64,000 nt of DNA from UBA3946 sp002385755 (GCA_050953085.1 JBMNLX010000002.1:1-64000), one strand, 5' to 3'. Positions 42,507-51,381 are shown, counted from the stretch's first letter. Numbers and translations are program-made. The notes: generated from the sequence alone by a model not told the origin.

Positions 42507-43244
42507 TTAAGAGAATATCCCGTCAAGGGAAAAAGTTCCTTTAAAAATCTCAATCAACGGGTTGCGTTCGTAGAAATATTTCCCGATCCCGAATCCCGCT
42601 GACTCGAGTCTTAAATCCGCGACTAAAAATTCGTTCAATGACGGGATGACCCCGCTTAAGACCGAGACCAAAAGCATAAGGACGCTGATCATGATAAACG
42701 CCTTCACAAGGCCCAACCCCGCGCCCAGAATCCGGTTCACGAACCCCAAAACGCCTTTTTCGAAAAGTTTGCTGAAGAGGGAGATAATGATTTTAAAGAC
42801 GATCATGAAAAAGACGATGATCATGATAACGGCCAAAACGGTCACGATAATATTAGAAAACGCGGGGGCGAGAACTTCCGAAAGCGTGAGTCCCTCCGGC
42901 GCGTCGGCGATATTTATGCCGTCGGAGATCAGCGAGGCGAGAAACTTCGGCAGGCCGAGCTCGCTGATCGCCTCCGTGAGCTGTTCCCGGTAACCCTCGT
43001 AAGCGAAAGGCTGGCTGAAAGCATCGCCTTTCGAGGCTATCCAGGTCGCGACTTTTTCGTTGATGCGGTCGTAAATCGCGGTCTTCATCAATAACCGCGA
43101 GACCGGTTTGGTAAGAATAAAAGGCGCCACCAGAGACAAAAGCCAATTGGCGGTCGAGAGCGCTCCCTTAACGAATCCTTTAAAAAAGCCCAACAACACA
43201 AATATTAAAGTCAAGGCGATAATCGCCAAATCAATTTTTCCCAT
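42507..43244 (-). CDS. CvpA family membrane protein (first copy)
   Basis: A 245-residue CvpA protein: IDLAIIALTLIFVLLGFFKG, then IVFKIIISLFSKLFEKGVLG and VNRILGAGLGLVKAFIMISVLM. The two CvpA genes align over their whole length (for example VIPSLNEFLVADLR against LIPAVNAFLLRDLR), showing tandem duplication. Located 15 bases downstream of a membrane protein gene in the cca-headed cluster. Confidence 0.82.
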   Translation of the reverse strand: MGKIDLAIIALTLIFVLLGFFKGFVKGALSTANWLLSLVAPFILTKPVSRLLMKTAIYDRINEKVATWIASKGDAFSQPFAYEGYREQLTEAISELGLPKFLASLISDGINIADAPEGLTLSEVLAPAFSNIIVTVLAVIMIIVFFMIVFKIIISLFSKLFEKGVLGFVNRILGAGLGLVKAFIMISVLMLLVSVLSGVIPSLNEFLVADLRLESAGFGIGKYFYERNPLIEIFKGTFSLDGIFS

Positions 43245-43259
43245 AAAATTCTCCTCGTA

Positions 43260-43838
43260 TTACTTCTTTTTTTTGCTTAATAGTATCAAGTAGCGAACCA
43301 AATATTTATCAACGAGATTGGGTTTCTCCGGATGCCGGCTGCCGGCGATCAAAAGATATATCAAAAGACAGGCGAGTCCGTAAAAAATAATACCCACGAT
43401 AATAAAAGCGATATCGACCAATAGTTCGACGGATAGAAGCAAAACCGCCCCCAGGATATATTTCCAAAAATTTTTCCGGAAATAAGCTTTCCTATCGGTC
43501 CTCACAAAAAGGGTGATCGTTGGCGTCGCGATAAAAACCAAGAAAATCACAATCAACACCATAAAGCGGGGAAAAATAACCGTCAGGACAGCGAGCGTAA
43601 GCAGCCCCGCCGCCGCCGCGAACGCCGCCGCGCGGTTGTTAAGAATGGCTCCCTCCAGATTCGACCTCAAGGCGAGGATAAAAATATAAACGGCGGCGCC
43701 GGTTAAATATAAGGCAAGAATAACGGAAAATATCCTGATAAAATCCAAGCCGGGAAGAACGACGAAAAAAGTGCCGACGGCGAGCAATATTAAAATCATG
43801 ATAACGACAGCGAAATTTTTCTTCAAATACAACCACAT
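43260..43838 (-). CDS. Unknown six-helix membrane protein
   Basis: 192 residues, almost entirely hydrophobic helices in pairs (FAVVIMILILLAVGTFFVVLPG, VILALYLTGAAVYIFILALR, LLTLAVLTVIFPRFMVLIVIF, YILGAVLLLSVELLVDIAF) with short basic loops and a lysine-rich end. The paired-helix layout with Pro-Gly/Phe turns is somewhat like HdeD-type proteins, but this is weak. It lies between a DUF998-like gene and cvpA on the same strand. Confidence 0.65.
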   Translation of the reverse strand: MWLYLKKNFAVVIMILILLAVGTFFVVLPGLDFIRIFSVILALYLTGAAVYIFILALRSNLEGAILNNRAAAFAAAAGLLTLAVLTVIFPRFMVLIVIFLVFIATPTITLFVRTDRKAYFRKNFWKYILGAVLLLSVELLVDIAFIIVGIIFYGLACLLIYLLIAGSRHPEKPNLVDKYLVRYLILLSKKKK

Positions 43839-43866
43839 AATTTTACCTCCGTGTCAAGCGCGCCGC

Positions 43867-44529
43867 TCAAAAAATATCCATGCCGTCCTCTCTTTCCGCC
43901 GCCGCCTTCTCCAAAACCTCATAAATATTGAACTTATCCGACTTTTCCAGGAACAATAGATTCAAATACAAATAAGGGCAGAATGTCGCGGCGAGAACAA
44001 TTTGAAACAGACTGCTAATGCCGTAGTTAATCAGAATCAACACGTTAAATGCCAAAACGACGAGAAAAGCGATCAGGCTTTTGATAAAGACGGCGCGGTC
44101 AATCTTCGAGTAAGTAAATACAAAGACCAGGAGGGTCACGGCGCAGGAAACGGCCGACACCCGCGCCAGGATATTATGAAGTTTTCCCGCGATCGGGAAC
44201 ATCGTCGGCGCGAAAGGCAAAAACACCGTCACCAAAATCGAAAGGCAGCTTAGCGCCAAATTGATCTGGAAAAAAATATTTTTCTCCCCGGTAAGTTGAT
44301 AGAGATAGCTTAGGAAGAAAAAATAATATAGGCTGAGCATTATTCCCCAGAAAATAAGCGATTCGATCGCGCCGTAACGGGAGCCGATTTGCGAAAAGGT
44401 GACGATAATCAAGTCGCCGCCCGGACCGTTAAGGGCGAACAAATAACTGTATGCGGGAATAATTAAAAAACCGAAAATCCCGAAAAAAACTTTTTTATAA
44501 TAATGCTTTTTTCGATAATCCACGCTCAT
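43867..44529 (-). CDS. DUF998-like membrane protein
   Basis: 220 residues with about six helices: FFGIFGFLIIPAYSYLFAL, LIFWGIMLSLYYFFFLSY, LALSCLSILVTVFLPFAP, ILARVSAVSCAVTLLVFVF, and two more. The segment FLPFAPTMFPIAGKLHNILA with a conserved His in the middle recalls DUF998 proteins. The function is unknown. It overlaps the cca stop by four bases, so it is coupled to cca. Confidence 0.65.
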   Translation of the reverse strand: MSVDYRKKHYYKKVFFGIFGFLIIPAYSYLFALNGPGGDLIIVTFSQIGSRYGAIESLIFWGIMLSLYYFFFLSYLYQLTGEKNIFFQINLALSCLSILVTVFLPFAPTMFPIAGKLHNILARVSAVSCAVTLLVFVFTYSKIDRAVFIKSLIAFLVVLAFNVLILINYGISSLFQIVLAATFCPYLYLNLLFLEKSDKFNIYEVLEKAAAEREDGMDIF

Positions 44530-45713
44530 CCCTCCTTTTTTATTTCTCCGGCCCGCTTTAAGAGCGCCTCCCGGCGATTGGGGAGTTTGCCGAGGGCGAC
44601 CTCGGATAAGATCCGCTCCAAAGCCAGGCGGACCCCGACTCCCTCCTTAAAACCGATCGCGAGCAAATCGCGGCCGCCGATCTTCAAATCCTTAAGCCGA
44701 AAACACTCGCGCTCGCGGTAAAGGCGCATAAGCCCCTCCCGCGCCGCCGCGTCTTCCGCGCGCGGGGAATAAGCAGCGCGCAAATCAATAAGATCGATTA
44801 AATCCCGATAATCGTAACGCAACAGGAGCGAAACGAGCCGCTCTTCTTCTCCCGATAACTCCAGGGAAAAATTATCGACCAAAAAGCCGGTTTTCTTAAC
44901 CGCGGCGCGGCTGTATTTAAGCCGGCGCATTACCGCGGGCGCGGACGCGCCGAGCGGCAGGAAAAAAGCCGCGAGCCGGAGATGAAAACCCTCCAGGCGC
45001 TTTAGCGCCGCCAAATGGGGCGCGGGATCGAGGGCGCGGTATTCGGGGATAAAAACGCGTATGACGGGAAAATAGGCGCCGGTAATCGCGGCCGCCGCGG
45101 GCGCGGCGAGCAGTTTATTCAACTCAATATTTATCCGTTCGGCGGAAACTTTCGCGATTAAGCCGGCGTGGGCCAAAACGGCCGCCGCGGTCGAGGGCTC
45201 GATCGTAAACCCGAGTTCCGCCGCGAATCTCAAGGCTCTTAAAATCCTTAAAGGATCCTCGGTAAAGCGTTCCTCGGGGTCGCCGATCGCCCGGATGATT
45301 TTACTCTTGAGATCGGCGATTCCTCCCACGCGGTCGATAATCTTTCTATTATAGGCGAGGGCGTTAATGGTGAAATCGCGGCGCTTAAGGTCGGTATCAA
45401 GATCGCGGACAAACGTCACCTTTTTCGGATGGCGGAAATCCTCGTAATCCTCCTCGCTCCGGTAAGTCGTGATTTCAAGCATTTTTCTCTCGATCATCAC
45501 GCTCACGGTGCCGTGCTTAATGCCGGTATCGAAAACGCGGTAACTGGCAAAAACCTCCCTAACTTCGTCGGGACGGGCGTTTGTCGAGACGTCATAGTCG
45601 TTCGGTTCCTTGTTCAGGAGATAATCGCGGACGGCGCCGCCGACCACGTACGCCTCGTAGCCCCCGCTTTCCAATTTATCCAGCGCTTTTTGCACGTATG
45701 ACGGCAATCTCAT
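44526..45713 (-). CDS. cca: CCA tRNA nucleotidyltransferase
   Basis: A 395-residue class II CCA-adding enzyme. YEAYVVGGAVRDYLLNKEPN holds the nucleotide-binding Gly-Gly, DYDVSTNARPDEV the two catalytic Asp residues, and RRDFTINALAYN and EDPLRILRALRFAAELGF the neck motifs. It adds or repairs the 3' CCA of tRNAs. Start at ATG 45713 with GGGTG six bases upstream; in-frame starts at 45716 and 45722 are possible. Confidence 0.94.
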   Translation of the reverse strand: MRLPSYVQKALDKLESGGYEAYVVGGAVRDYLLNKEPNDYDVSTNARPDEVREVFASYRVFDTGIKHGTVSVMIERKMLEITTYRSEEDYEDFRHPKKVTFVRDLDTDLKRRDFTINALAYNRKIIDRVGGIADLKSKIIRAIGDPEERFTEDPLRILRALRFAAELGFTIEPSTAAAVLAHAGLIAKVSAERINIELNKLLAAPAAAAITGAYFPVIRVFIPEYRALDPAPHLAALKRLEGFHLRLAAFFLPLGASAPAVMRRLKYSRAAVKKTGFLVDNFSLELSGEEERLVSLLLRYDYRDLIDLIDLRAAYSPRAEDAAAREGLMRLYRERECFRLKDLKIGGRDLLAIGFKEGVGVRLALERILSEVALGKLPNRREALLKRAGEIKKEG

Positions 45714-45861
45714 CATTTTCACCCATTCTTTATATATATTTTATCACATTTTTATCTTCTTTTAAATAAATATCTGCATTTTTCCGGAAATCGCAACGCC
45801 GCAAAAATTACCTTTCCGAGCGGGCGTTACCGAAAAAGAGCGAATCATGAAAATTTCCCGA

Positions 45862-45890
45862 TTGAAGCGAAAGGCTTTTTATGGTATAAT
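45862..45890 (+). promoter_or_regulatory. mgtE operon promoter
   Basis: TTGAAG (45862-45867), 17 bases ending in TGG, TATAAT (45885-45890). The 5' UTR is about 45 nt. Confidence 0.8.
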
Positions 45891-45901
45891 ATTTAAGTGG
45901 T

Positions 45902-45923
45902 TTTTGCCGGGGACCCGGCAAAA
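45902..45923 (+). promoter_or_regulatory. Hairpin in the mgtE 5' UTR
   Basis: TTTTGCCGG pairs perfectly with CCGGCAAAA around a GGAC tetraloop. The stem begins at about +5 of the transcript and ends seven bases before AAGGTGA, the ribosome site. No T-tract follows, so it is more likely a stability or translation element than a terminator. Confidence 0.6.
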
Positions 45924-46015
45924 CTAAAAGGTGATGACAATGAAAAAAACGACGGATCTCATCAAGAAGCTTAATCAAACGCCGAGACAAGGCCATCGCC
46001 GGGAAGACCGGGAAC

Positions 46016-47281
46016 TTGCATCCGTACGACTTCGCGCGGGTATTTCCCGCGCTTAAAGAGACGGAGCGCCGGTTCTTATACGATAATCTCCCGGCGGAAA
46101 GACTGGCCGATATTTTGTCATACCTTGACACCGGAAAAACGATCGCCTGCCTGAAAGAGATTGGCATCGACAAAAGCATCCCGATTCTCGAGAAAATGGC
46201 GAGCGACGACATCACCGATATCTTAAACGAAATCGAAGACGAGGACTTCCGCGCCATTCTCGGCCGCTTCAGCCGGGAGTCGCAAGCGGAACTCGCTTAT
46301 CTGCGCAAATATAAAGAGGATCAGGTCGGCGCCGTGATGACAACGAATTATATCGCCGTCGAGAGCGATCTTGACGTCAAGGACGCGATGAAGATCCTAA
46401 TCCGCGAATCCGAAGACAGCGAAACGATCGACCCGGTCTACGTCACCGAAAACGGGAAGCTGATCGGCTTTATCAAACTCGTCGATTTAATCATCGCCCG
46501 CAGCCCGATAAAAATCGCCGAGCTCGCCGACGGAATGATCGTATCCGCGGAAGTTGAGGACAAGGCCGCCGACGCCGCCGCAAAAATGAACAATTACGGC
46601 CTTTCGGTCCTGCCGGTCGTCGAGGACGGAAAACTGGTCGGCATCGTTACCATTGACGACGCTTTGGACGTCGTCGAGAAAGAGGAAACGGAAACCTACG
46701 GCCAACTCGCCGCGGTCGCGATCGAGGAAGAGAGCCTTTTTAAGGGAACGCTTCGCCGCGTCCCGTGGCTTTCGTCGCTGCTCGCGCTCGGTTTTCTCCT
46801 ATCCGGCCTAATCAGTTCCTTCGAGGGCGCGATCCGCCAGGTAACGGCCTTGGTATTCTTCCAGACGATGATTCTCGACATGGTCGGGAATATCAGCACT
46901 CAGTCGCTTTCGGTCTCAATCCGCCATCTCGTGCGCGGCGACCTTAACACCCCCCGCAAAACCGCGAAACACCTTTTCAAGGAACTCCGGGTCGCGGTCA
47001 TTAACGCGGCGGTCTGCGCGGTTCTCGCCTTCGCGGTAAGTTACGCCGTTCTCTCCGTTACAAAAACCGAGGCCAAGGCGACGATCGCGCTTATCGTCTC
47101 GCTTTCGATTATGGCATCGCTTGTTTTCGGCGGGATGTTCGGCGCCGCCGTCCCGATTGTCTTCTCGCGACTGAAAATCGACCCGGCGCTCGCCTCGGGC
47201 CCGCTCATCATCACCTTAAACGACCTTTTCGCCACGGTAATCTATTTCGGCCTGGCGACCGCCCTGCTCAATTTGGTTTAG
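46016..47281 (+). CDS. mgtE: Magnesium transporter MgtE, first copy, frameshifted near its start
   Basis: 421 residues in frame from a TTG. The cytosolic N domain starts HPYDFARVFPALKETERRFL. Two CBS domains span about residues 105-225 (GAVMTTNYIAVESDLDVKDA, GLSVLPVVEDGKLVGIVT). Five helices follow, with GNISTQSLSVSIR and DPALASGPLIITLNDLFATV, the Mg-path helices. The natural start is probably ATG 45940 after AAAGGTGA, but that frame is off by one base and ends after about 35 codons. In the long frame upstream residues read KRRDKAIAGKTGN without an initiator. A one-base insertion between 45943 and about 45985 would explain this. Confidence 0.85.
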   Translation: MHPYDFARVFPALKETERRFLYDNLPAERLADILSYLDTGKTIACLKEIGIDKSIPILEKMASDDITDILNEIEDEDFRAILGRFSRESQAELAYLRKYKEDQVGAVMTTNYIAVESDLDVKDAMKILIRESEDSETIDPVYVTENGKLIGFIKLVDLIIARSPIKIAELADGMIVSAEVEDKAADAAAKMNNYGLSVLPVVEDGKLVGIVTIDDALDVVEKEETETYGQLAAVAIEEESLFKGTLRRVPWLSSLLALGFLLSGLISSFEGAIRQVTALVFFQTMILDMVGNISTQSLSVSIRHLVRGDLNTPRKTAKHLFKELRVAVINAAVCAVLAFAVSYAVLSVTKTEAKATIALIVSLSIMASLVFGGMFGAAVPIVFSRLKIDPALASGPLIITLNDLFATVIYFGLATALLNLV

Positions 47282-47290
47282 GAGGCAAGC

Positions 47291-48664
47291 ATGAACAGAG
47301 ACCTTGAAAAAATCATCCGGGCGATGAAAGATAGCCAAGCGGCGCCGCGGGAAATCTGCGAGTTTTTGCTTCAACGCCACCCGTACGAGATCGCCGAGGC
47401 GCTCCCCGAATTGCCGGACGAGATTCGCCGCGAGTTATACGAAGCCTTCACGCGCAGGGAACTTGCGGAAATCGTTTCTTTCGTCGAGCCCGAAAAAGCC
47501 GCGGAACTCCTGGAGGACGTCGCCAACCGCCAAATCGCGGGCGTAATCAAGGAAATGGCGTCCGACGACGCAACCGATATCCTCGATTATTTCGACGAAG
47601 AGAAGCGCCAGGCGGTAATCAACCTGTTGGACCGGGAAACCCGGGACGACATCGAGACCCTGGCGGCCTACGAGGAACACGAGGCCGGAAGCATCATGTC
47701 GACCGAATATATCGCCATCGAAAGCGGGAAAGACATCAAGGACATCACGCGCGAGATCGTGAAAAGAGCGCCCGACGCCGACACGATTAAAACGACCTTC
47801 GTCGTTGATAATAACGGTAGGCTGCTCGGAACGCTTGATTTAAAAAAAGTGATCGTTACCAAAGCCCCCTGCCCGGTCGACGAGATCATGGACACGAATT
47901 TCCGCGCCGCGGAAGTCAACGATGACATCGACGAAGTCATCAAGACAATCAAGGACTACGATATCGACGCCCTGCCGGTGCTCGAGGCGGGCGTCCTGAA
48001 GGGCATCATTACCGAGGACGACGCGATGGACGCGTTTGTTGAGGAGGCGGAGGAAGACTACGCCCGCCTCGGCGGTCTTACCGATAGCGAGGAGTTATAC
48101 GAATCGACGATTGACTCGGTGAGGAAAAGACTTCCGTGGCTATCGATTCTTCTCGTTATGAATGTCCTCGTTGTGATTCTAATTTCCGCTTTTGATTTTC
48201 TTTTCGCGTTGGAAAGCCTGACCGTCCTCGCCTTCTTCCAGCCCGTTATCCTGAACATGGCCGGGAACAGCGGGACGCAGACCCTGGCGATCACCATCCA
48301 GAAAATCACGAAAAACAAACTCGAAAACAAAAACGATATTTTAAAACACCTCGGTCGCGAGACTCTGCGCGGGGGCATCCTGGGAATCGCTTTCGGCATC
48401 CTTTCGTTCGCTTTCTCCGCCGCCCTGCTCGCGCTTTCCGAAAACAATGGCTATGAAATATACAAAATAGCTTTTGTGTTCGCTTTTTCGCTCGCAATCT
48501 CGCTTACGGTCGCGAATCTCTCGGGCGCCGTTATCCCGGTTCTCTTTTCAAAAGCGAAAATCGACCCGGCGACCGCCTCGGGACCATTTATCACGACCGT
48601 AATCGATATCGTCGCCCTGCTTATCTATTTCGCGCTCGCGACGGCGCTGCTTTACGCAGCCTGA
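47291..48664 (+). CDS. mgtE: Magnesium transporter MgtE, second copy
   Basis: A 457-residue intact MgtE. N domain (RHPYEIAEALPELPDEIRRE), paired CBS domains (GSIMSTEYIAIESGKDIKDI, DIDALPVLEAGVLKGIIT) and a five-helix pore with GNSGTQTLAITIQKI and DPATASGPFITTVIDIVA. MgtE channels close when Mg2+ occupies the cytosolic domains. It starts nine bases after the first copy with AGGAGG upstream; the proteins are clearly paralogous along their whole length. Confidence 0.94.
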   Translation: MNRDLEKIIRAMKDSQAAPREICEFLLQRHPYEIAEALPELPDEIRRELYEAFTRRELAEIVSFVEPEKAAELLEDVANRQIAGVIKEMASDDATDILDYFDEEKRQAVINLLDRETRDDIETLAAYEEHEAGSIMSTEYIAIESGKDIKDITREIVKRAPDADTIKTTFVVDNNGRLLGTLDLKKVIVTKAPCPVDEIMDTNFRAAEVNDDIDEVIKTIKDYDIDALPVLEAGVLKGIITEDDAMDAFVEEAEEDYARLGGLTDSEELYESTIDSVRKRLPWLSILLVMNVLVVILISAFDFLFALESLTVLAFFQPVILNMAGNSGTQTLAITIQKITKNKLENKNDILKHLGRETLRGGILGIAFGILSFAFSAALLALSENNGYEIYKIAFVFAFSLAISLTVANLSGAVIPVLFSKAKIDPATASGPFITTVIDIVALLIYFALATALLYAA

Positions 48665-48666
48665 AT

Positions 48667-48688
48667 AAAAAGCCTCCGGGCTTTTTTT
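48667..48688 (+). terminator. mgtE operon terminator
   Basis: AAAAGCC and GGCTTTT pair around TCCG, followed by T residues, immediately after the second mgtE stop. Confidence 0.85.
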
Positions 48689-48695
48689 GTTTTGC

Positions 48696-48724
48696 TTGGT
48701 TTTTTTCGAAAAAAATACTATAAT
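48696..48724 (+). promoter_or_regulatory. Promoter of the GH9 gene
   Basis: TTGGTT (48696-48701), 17 bases, TATAAT (48719-48724), with AAGGAGGAAA before the ATG. Confidence 0.68.
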
Positions 48725-48748
48725 AATAAAGCGTAAGGAGGAAAGATT

Positions 48749-50998
48749 ATGGATTTTTTGAAGAAAATGAACGTATCAATTGATTATGAAACGACCGCCG
48801 AAAAACGCTGGCTGGAAAAAAAGGTGGAAAAGACGCGGGCGCTACCGCTTGCGGATTTTTCGTTCTCCGGTCGCGGCAGTCTCGAGCGAACGCCGGAGGG
48901 TTTCGTTCTTTCGACCAACGCCGAGGCCGACGATAACAACACGCGGCCCGCGAGCATGATAAAGCTTAACTTTGAAGACGAAGATTGGAGCGAATACAAC
49001 AGGATTTCCCTATCCGTCCACCCGGAAGCGACCGGATTTCCCAACTTTTATTTTCACTTCCGGCTTGCGGGCGGCGATAAGTCTTATGGGCACGCCCCGA
49101 GCGTGATTCCCAACCGCTGGAACCAAGTCGTCTGGGAAATCGGCGAATTTGCCAGGGAGAAAATCACAAGCCTTAGTTTCGGGCCGGTTCTTCTCGGTTG
49201 CCCGCCCGAGGCGCTTCCCGACGTTAAGTTTTATTTTAAGGACATCGAGATTCAAAAAGTCGCGCCCGACCATGTCGACGGGTGGGAGCTCGGCGACCGC
49301 GTCGCGTTCTGTCATAGCGGCTATTTCCCCGCCGCCGAGAAAATCGCCGTGACGGGGGAAGCGAAAGCCGATTATTTCGAGATAATTGACGAAAGCGACG
49401 GCAGCCGCCGCCGTTTCCCGGTCAAGACCGCCGAAAGCGAACTCGGCTCGTTCTATATCTTGGATTTTTCCGCCCTGCAAAAGCCGGGTCGTTACCGGCT
49501 CGCGCTCGACGGGCGCGAAACTTTCGCTTTTGTTGTGGACGAGTTTCCTTACCGTCCCGCGTTTATCAAAAGCATCGCTTTCTTAAAAACACTCCGGTGC
49601 GGCGATGACGTCCCGGGCGTCCACAGCCCCTGCCATCTTAACTCATACACTTTCCATCATGACGGCCGGATGGCGCCCAATCACGGCGGTTGGCACGACG
49701 CGGGCGACGTCTCCCAATTTGAAATCTGCACGGCGGAAATAGCCCACGCCGTGTTCGAAACGGCCGACGCCCTGCCCGACGGCAAATTGCGCGACGAGGT
49801 TCTCGCCGAGGGTCGCTGGGGCGTGAACTGGCTCCTCAGGACCCGTTTCGGCGACGGCTACCGGGCGATGGCCGTTCTTTACTCAATCTGGCGGCCGAAC
49901 GTCCTTGAGGGAATCGAGAATTTTACGAGGAGAAATGTTGCGGAAAACGGGCCGTTTGAAAACTTCTTGGCGGCCGGCGCCGAGGCGGCCGCGGCTCGCC
50001 TGTATAAAGATCGCGATCCGGTGTTTTCGGACTGGTGCCGCCGGGCGGCCGAAGAGGACTTTTGGTTTGGTGTCGAGGGAAGAAAACAGGGCCTCTACAC
50101 GAAACGCTGGGGACCGGGGGCGGCGGCCCAGGTTTGCGGCCAGGGAGCGCTCGCGGCGGCGGAGATATATCTTTTGACCGGCGACGCTCGTTATCTCGAG
50201 CAGGGAGCCGAATACGCCAGCGTCGTTCTATCCTGCCAACAACGAAAACTCCCGACGTGGGATAAGCCCCTGCGCGGCTTCTTTTACAAAAACCCCGATC
50301 ACGCGCAAATCTTGAACTACGAACACCGCGGGCACGAACAATCGCCGGTTTGCGGGCTTGCGCGGCTTCTTGAAGTAGCGCCCAATCATCCCGACGCCGC
50401 GGCGTGGCGAGAGGGAATCGAGTTATACGGCGAATATATTAAAGCGACCGCCGACGTCGCCCTCCCTTATGGGCTGCTCCCGGCATATATCTACGACACA
50501 AGAAAACTCGATCTTAACGATCACACTTATTCGAAAACGCTATACAGCGACGAGGAAGCGATGGCCTCGCTCGTCGCCCAGGCGAAAAGCGGAATCAAAC
50601 TCGCTGACAACATTTATCTCCGCCGTTTCCCGATCGCCGTTTCCCGACGCGGGTACCACGCCACCCTTTTAAGCAAGGCCAAGGCGGTCTCCGCGTGCGC
50701 GAAAGTATTGGGTGACCGTGAGCTCGCGCAGATCGCCGTTCGCCAGCTCGAATGGGTCCTAGGCAAAAACCCCTTTGCTTCTTCAACGATGTACGGCGAA
50801 GGACACAACTACCATCCCTTATACGTCGCTTTTTCCGCTCAAATGATAGGAGCGCTCCCGGTCGGGATTATGACCCGCGGCGCGAAGGACGCCCCTTATT
50901 GGCCGACCGCGAACGGCGCCGTCTATAAGGAGATTTGGGGGCATACGACCGGCAAGTTTCTCGGTATCCTCGCCGATCTTCTCGCAATATACAAATAA
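48749..50998 (+). CDS. Glycoside hydrolase family 9 enzyme without a signal peptide
   Basis: 749 residues. Residues 1 to about 170 form a beta-sandwich domain (ISLSVHPEATGFPNFYFHFR, VKFYFKDIEIQKV) like those bound to carbohydrates. Residues about 180-265 are an Ig-like CelD_N domain (FVVDEFPYRPAF at its end). The GH9 alpha/alpha barrel follows, with the catalytic-base motif GGWHDAGD near residue 315 and the C-terminal YGEGHNYHPLYVAFS. The N-terminus (MDFLKKMNVSIDYETTAEKR) is charged and not a signal, so the enzyme is probably cytoplasmic and acts on imported beta-glucosides or oligosaccharides rather than on cellulose. No transporter gene is adjacent. Confidence 0.88.
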   Translation: MDFLKKMNVSIDYETTAEKRWLEKKVEKTRALPLADFSFSGRGSLERTPEGFVLSTNAEADDNNTRPASMIKLNFEDEDWSEYNRISLSVHPEATGFPNFYFHFRLAGGDKSYGHAPSVIPNRWNQVVWEIGEFAREKITSLSFGPVLLGCPPEALPDVKFYFKDIEIQKVAPDHVDGWELGDRVAFCHSGYFPAAEKIAVTGEAKADYFEIIDESDGSRRRFPVKTAESELGSFYILDFSALQKPGRYRLALDGRETFAFVVDEFPYRPAFIKSIAFLKTLRCGDDVPGVHSPCHLNSYTFHHDGRMAPNHGGWHDAGDVSQFEICTAEIAHAVFETADALPDGKLRDEVLAEGRWGVNWLLRTRFGDGYRAMAVLYSIWRPNVLEGIENFTRRNVAENGPFENFLAAGAEAAAARLYKDRDPVFSDWCRRAAEEDFWFGVEGRKQGLYTKRWGPGAAAQVCGQGALAAAEIYLLTGDARYLEQGAEYASVVLSCQQRKLPTWDKPLRGFFYKNPDHAQILNYEHRGHEQSPVCGLARLLEVAPNHPDAAAWREGIELYGEYIKATADVALPYGLLPAYIYDTRKLDLNDHTYSKTLYSDEEAMASLVAQAKSGIKLADNIYLRRFPIAVSRRGYHATLLSKAKAVSACAKVLGDRELAQIAVRQLEWVLGKNPFASSTMYGEGHNYHPLYVAFSAQMIGALPVGIMTRGAKDAPYWPTANGAVYKEIWGHTTGKFLGILADLLAIYK

Positions 50999-51017
50999 AT
51001 CGTAAACGTAAAAAATA

Positions 51018-51051
51018 GCGAAGCCTGAAAACGACGGGCTTCGCCTTTTTT
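51018..51051 (+). terminator. Terminator of the GH9 gene
   Basis: GCGAAGCC and GGCTTCGC pair around a loop of about eleven bases, followed by six T. Confidence 0.88.
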
Positions 51052-51253
51052 AAGAGCATTATAAAAAAAATTAGGTGAATTAATTCAAGAATGAAAACTA
51101 TAATCTTCTATATGTCAAATTATATTATTAAACAGAAACACCCTTTTTGCAAGAGCAAATAAAAAACGATATATCCAATCTAGGCTTCAGCAAGGAACAT
51201 TCCTGTTTCCTTATTAATATTATCCGCTGTTTTACAAAAAGGAGACTTCAATC

Positions 51254-51319
51254 ATGGCATATCTGGGACAGAACAATACTCTCAATAAAATATTTCCCGT
51301 AAAAGGAACGCCAAAATAA
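51254..51319 (+). CDS. Possible 21-residue peptide with a strong ribosome site
   Basis: ATG at 51254 is preceded eight bases upstream by AAAGGAGA. The frame gives 21 residues beginning MAYLGQNN and ending VKGTPK, then TAA, and a terminator follows at 51347. A weak promoter (TTGCAA, 17 bases, TATATC) lies near 51150-51180. It is too short for certainty and resembles no family I know; it could be a leader peptide, a small protein or a gene remnant. The rest of the 50999-51481 gap is AT-rich, with a short dyad at about 51192-51212 and no gene. Confidence 0.4.
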   Translation: MAYLGQNNTLNKIFPVKGTPK

Positions 51320-51346
51320 TAAAAAGCGCGTTTAGTTAATTAAAAG

Positions 51347-51381
51347 GCATCTCAACCGAATGTTGGTGAGATGCTTTTTTT
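51347..51381 (+). terminator. Terminator after the 21-residue ORF
   Basis: GCATCTC (51347-51353) pairs with GAGATGC (51368-51374) and is followed by seven T. Confidence 0.82.
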
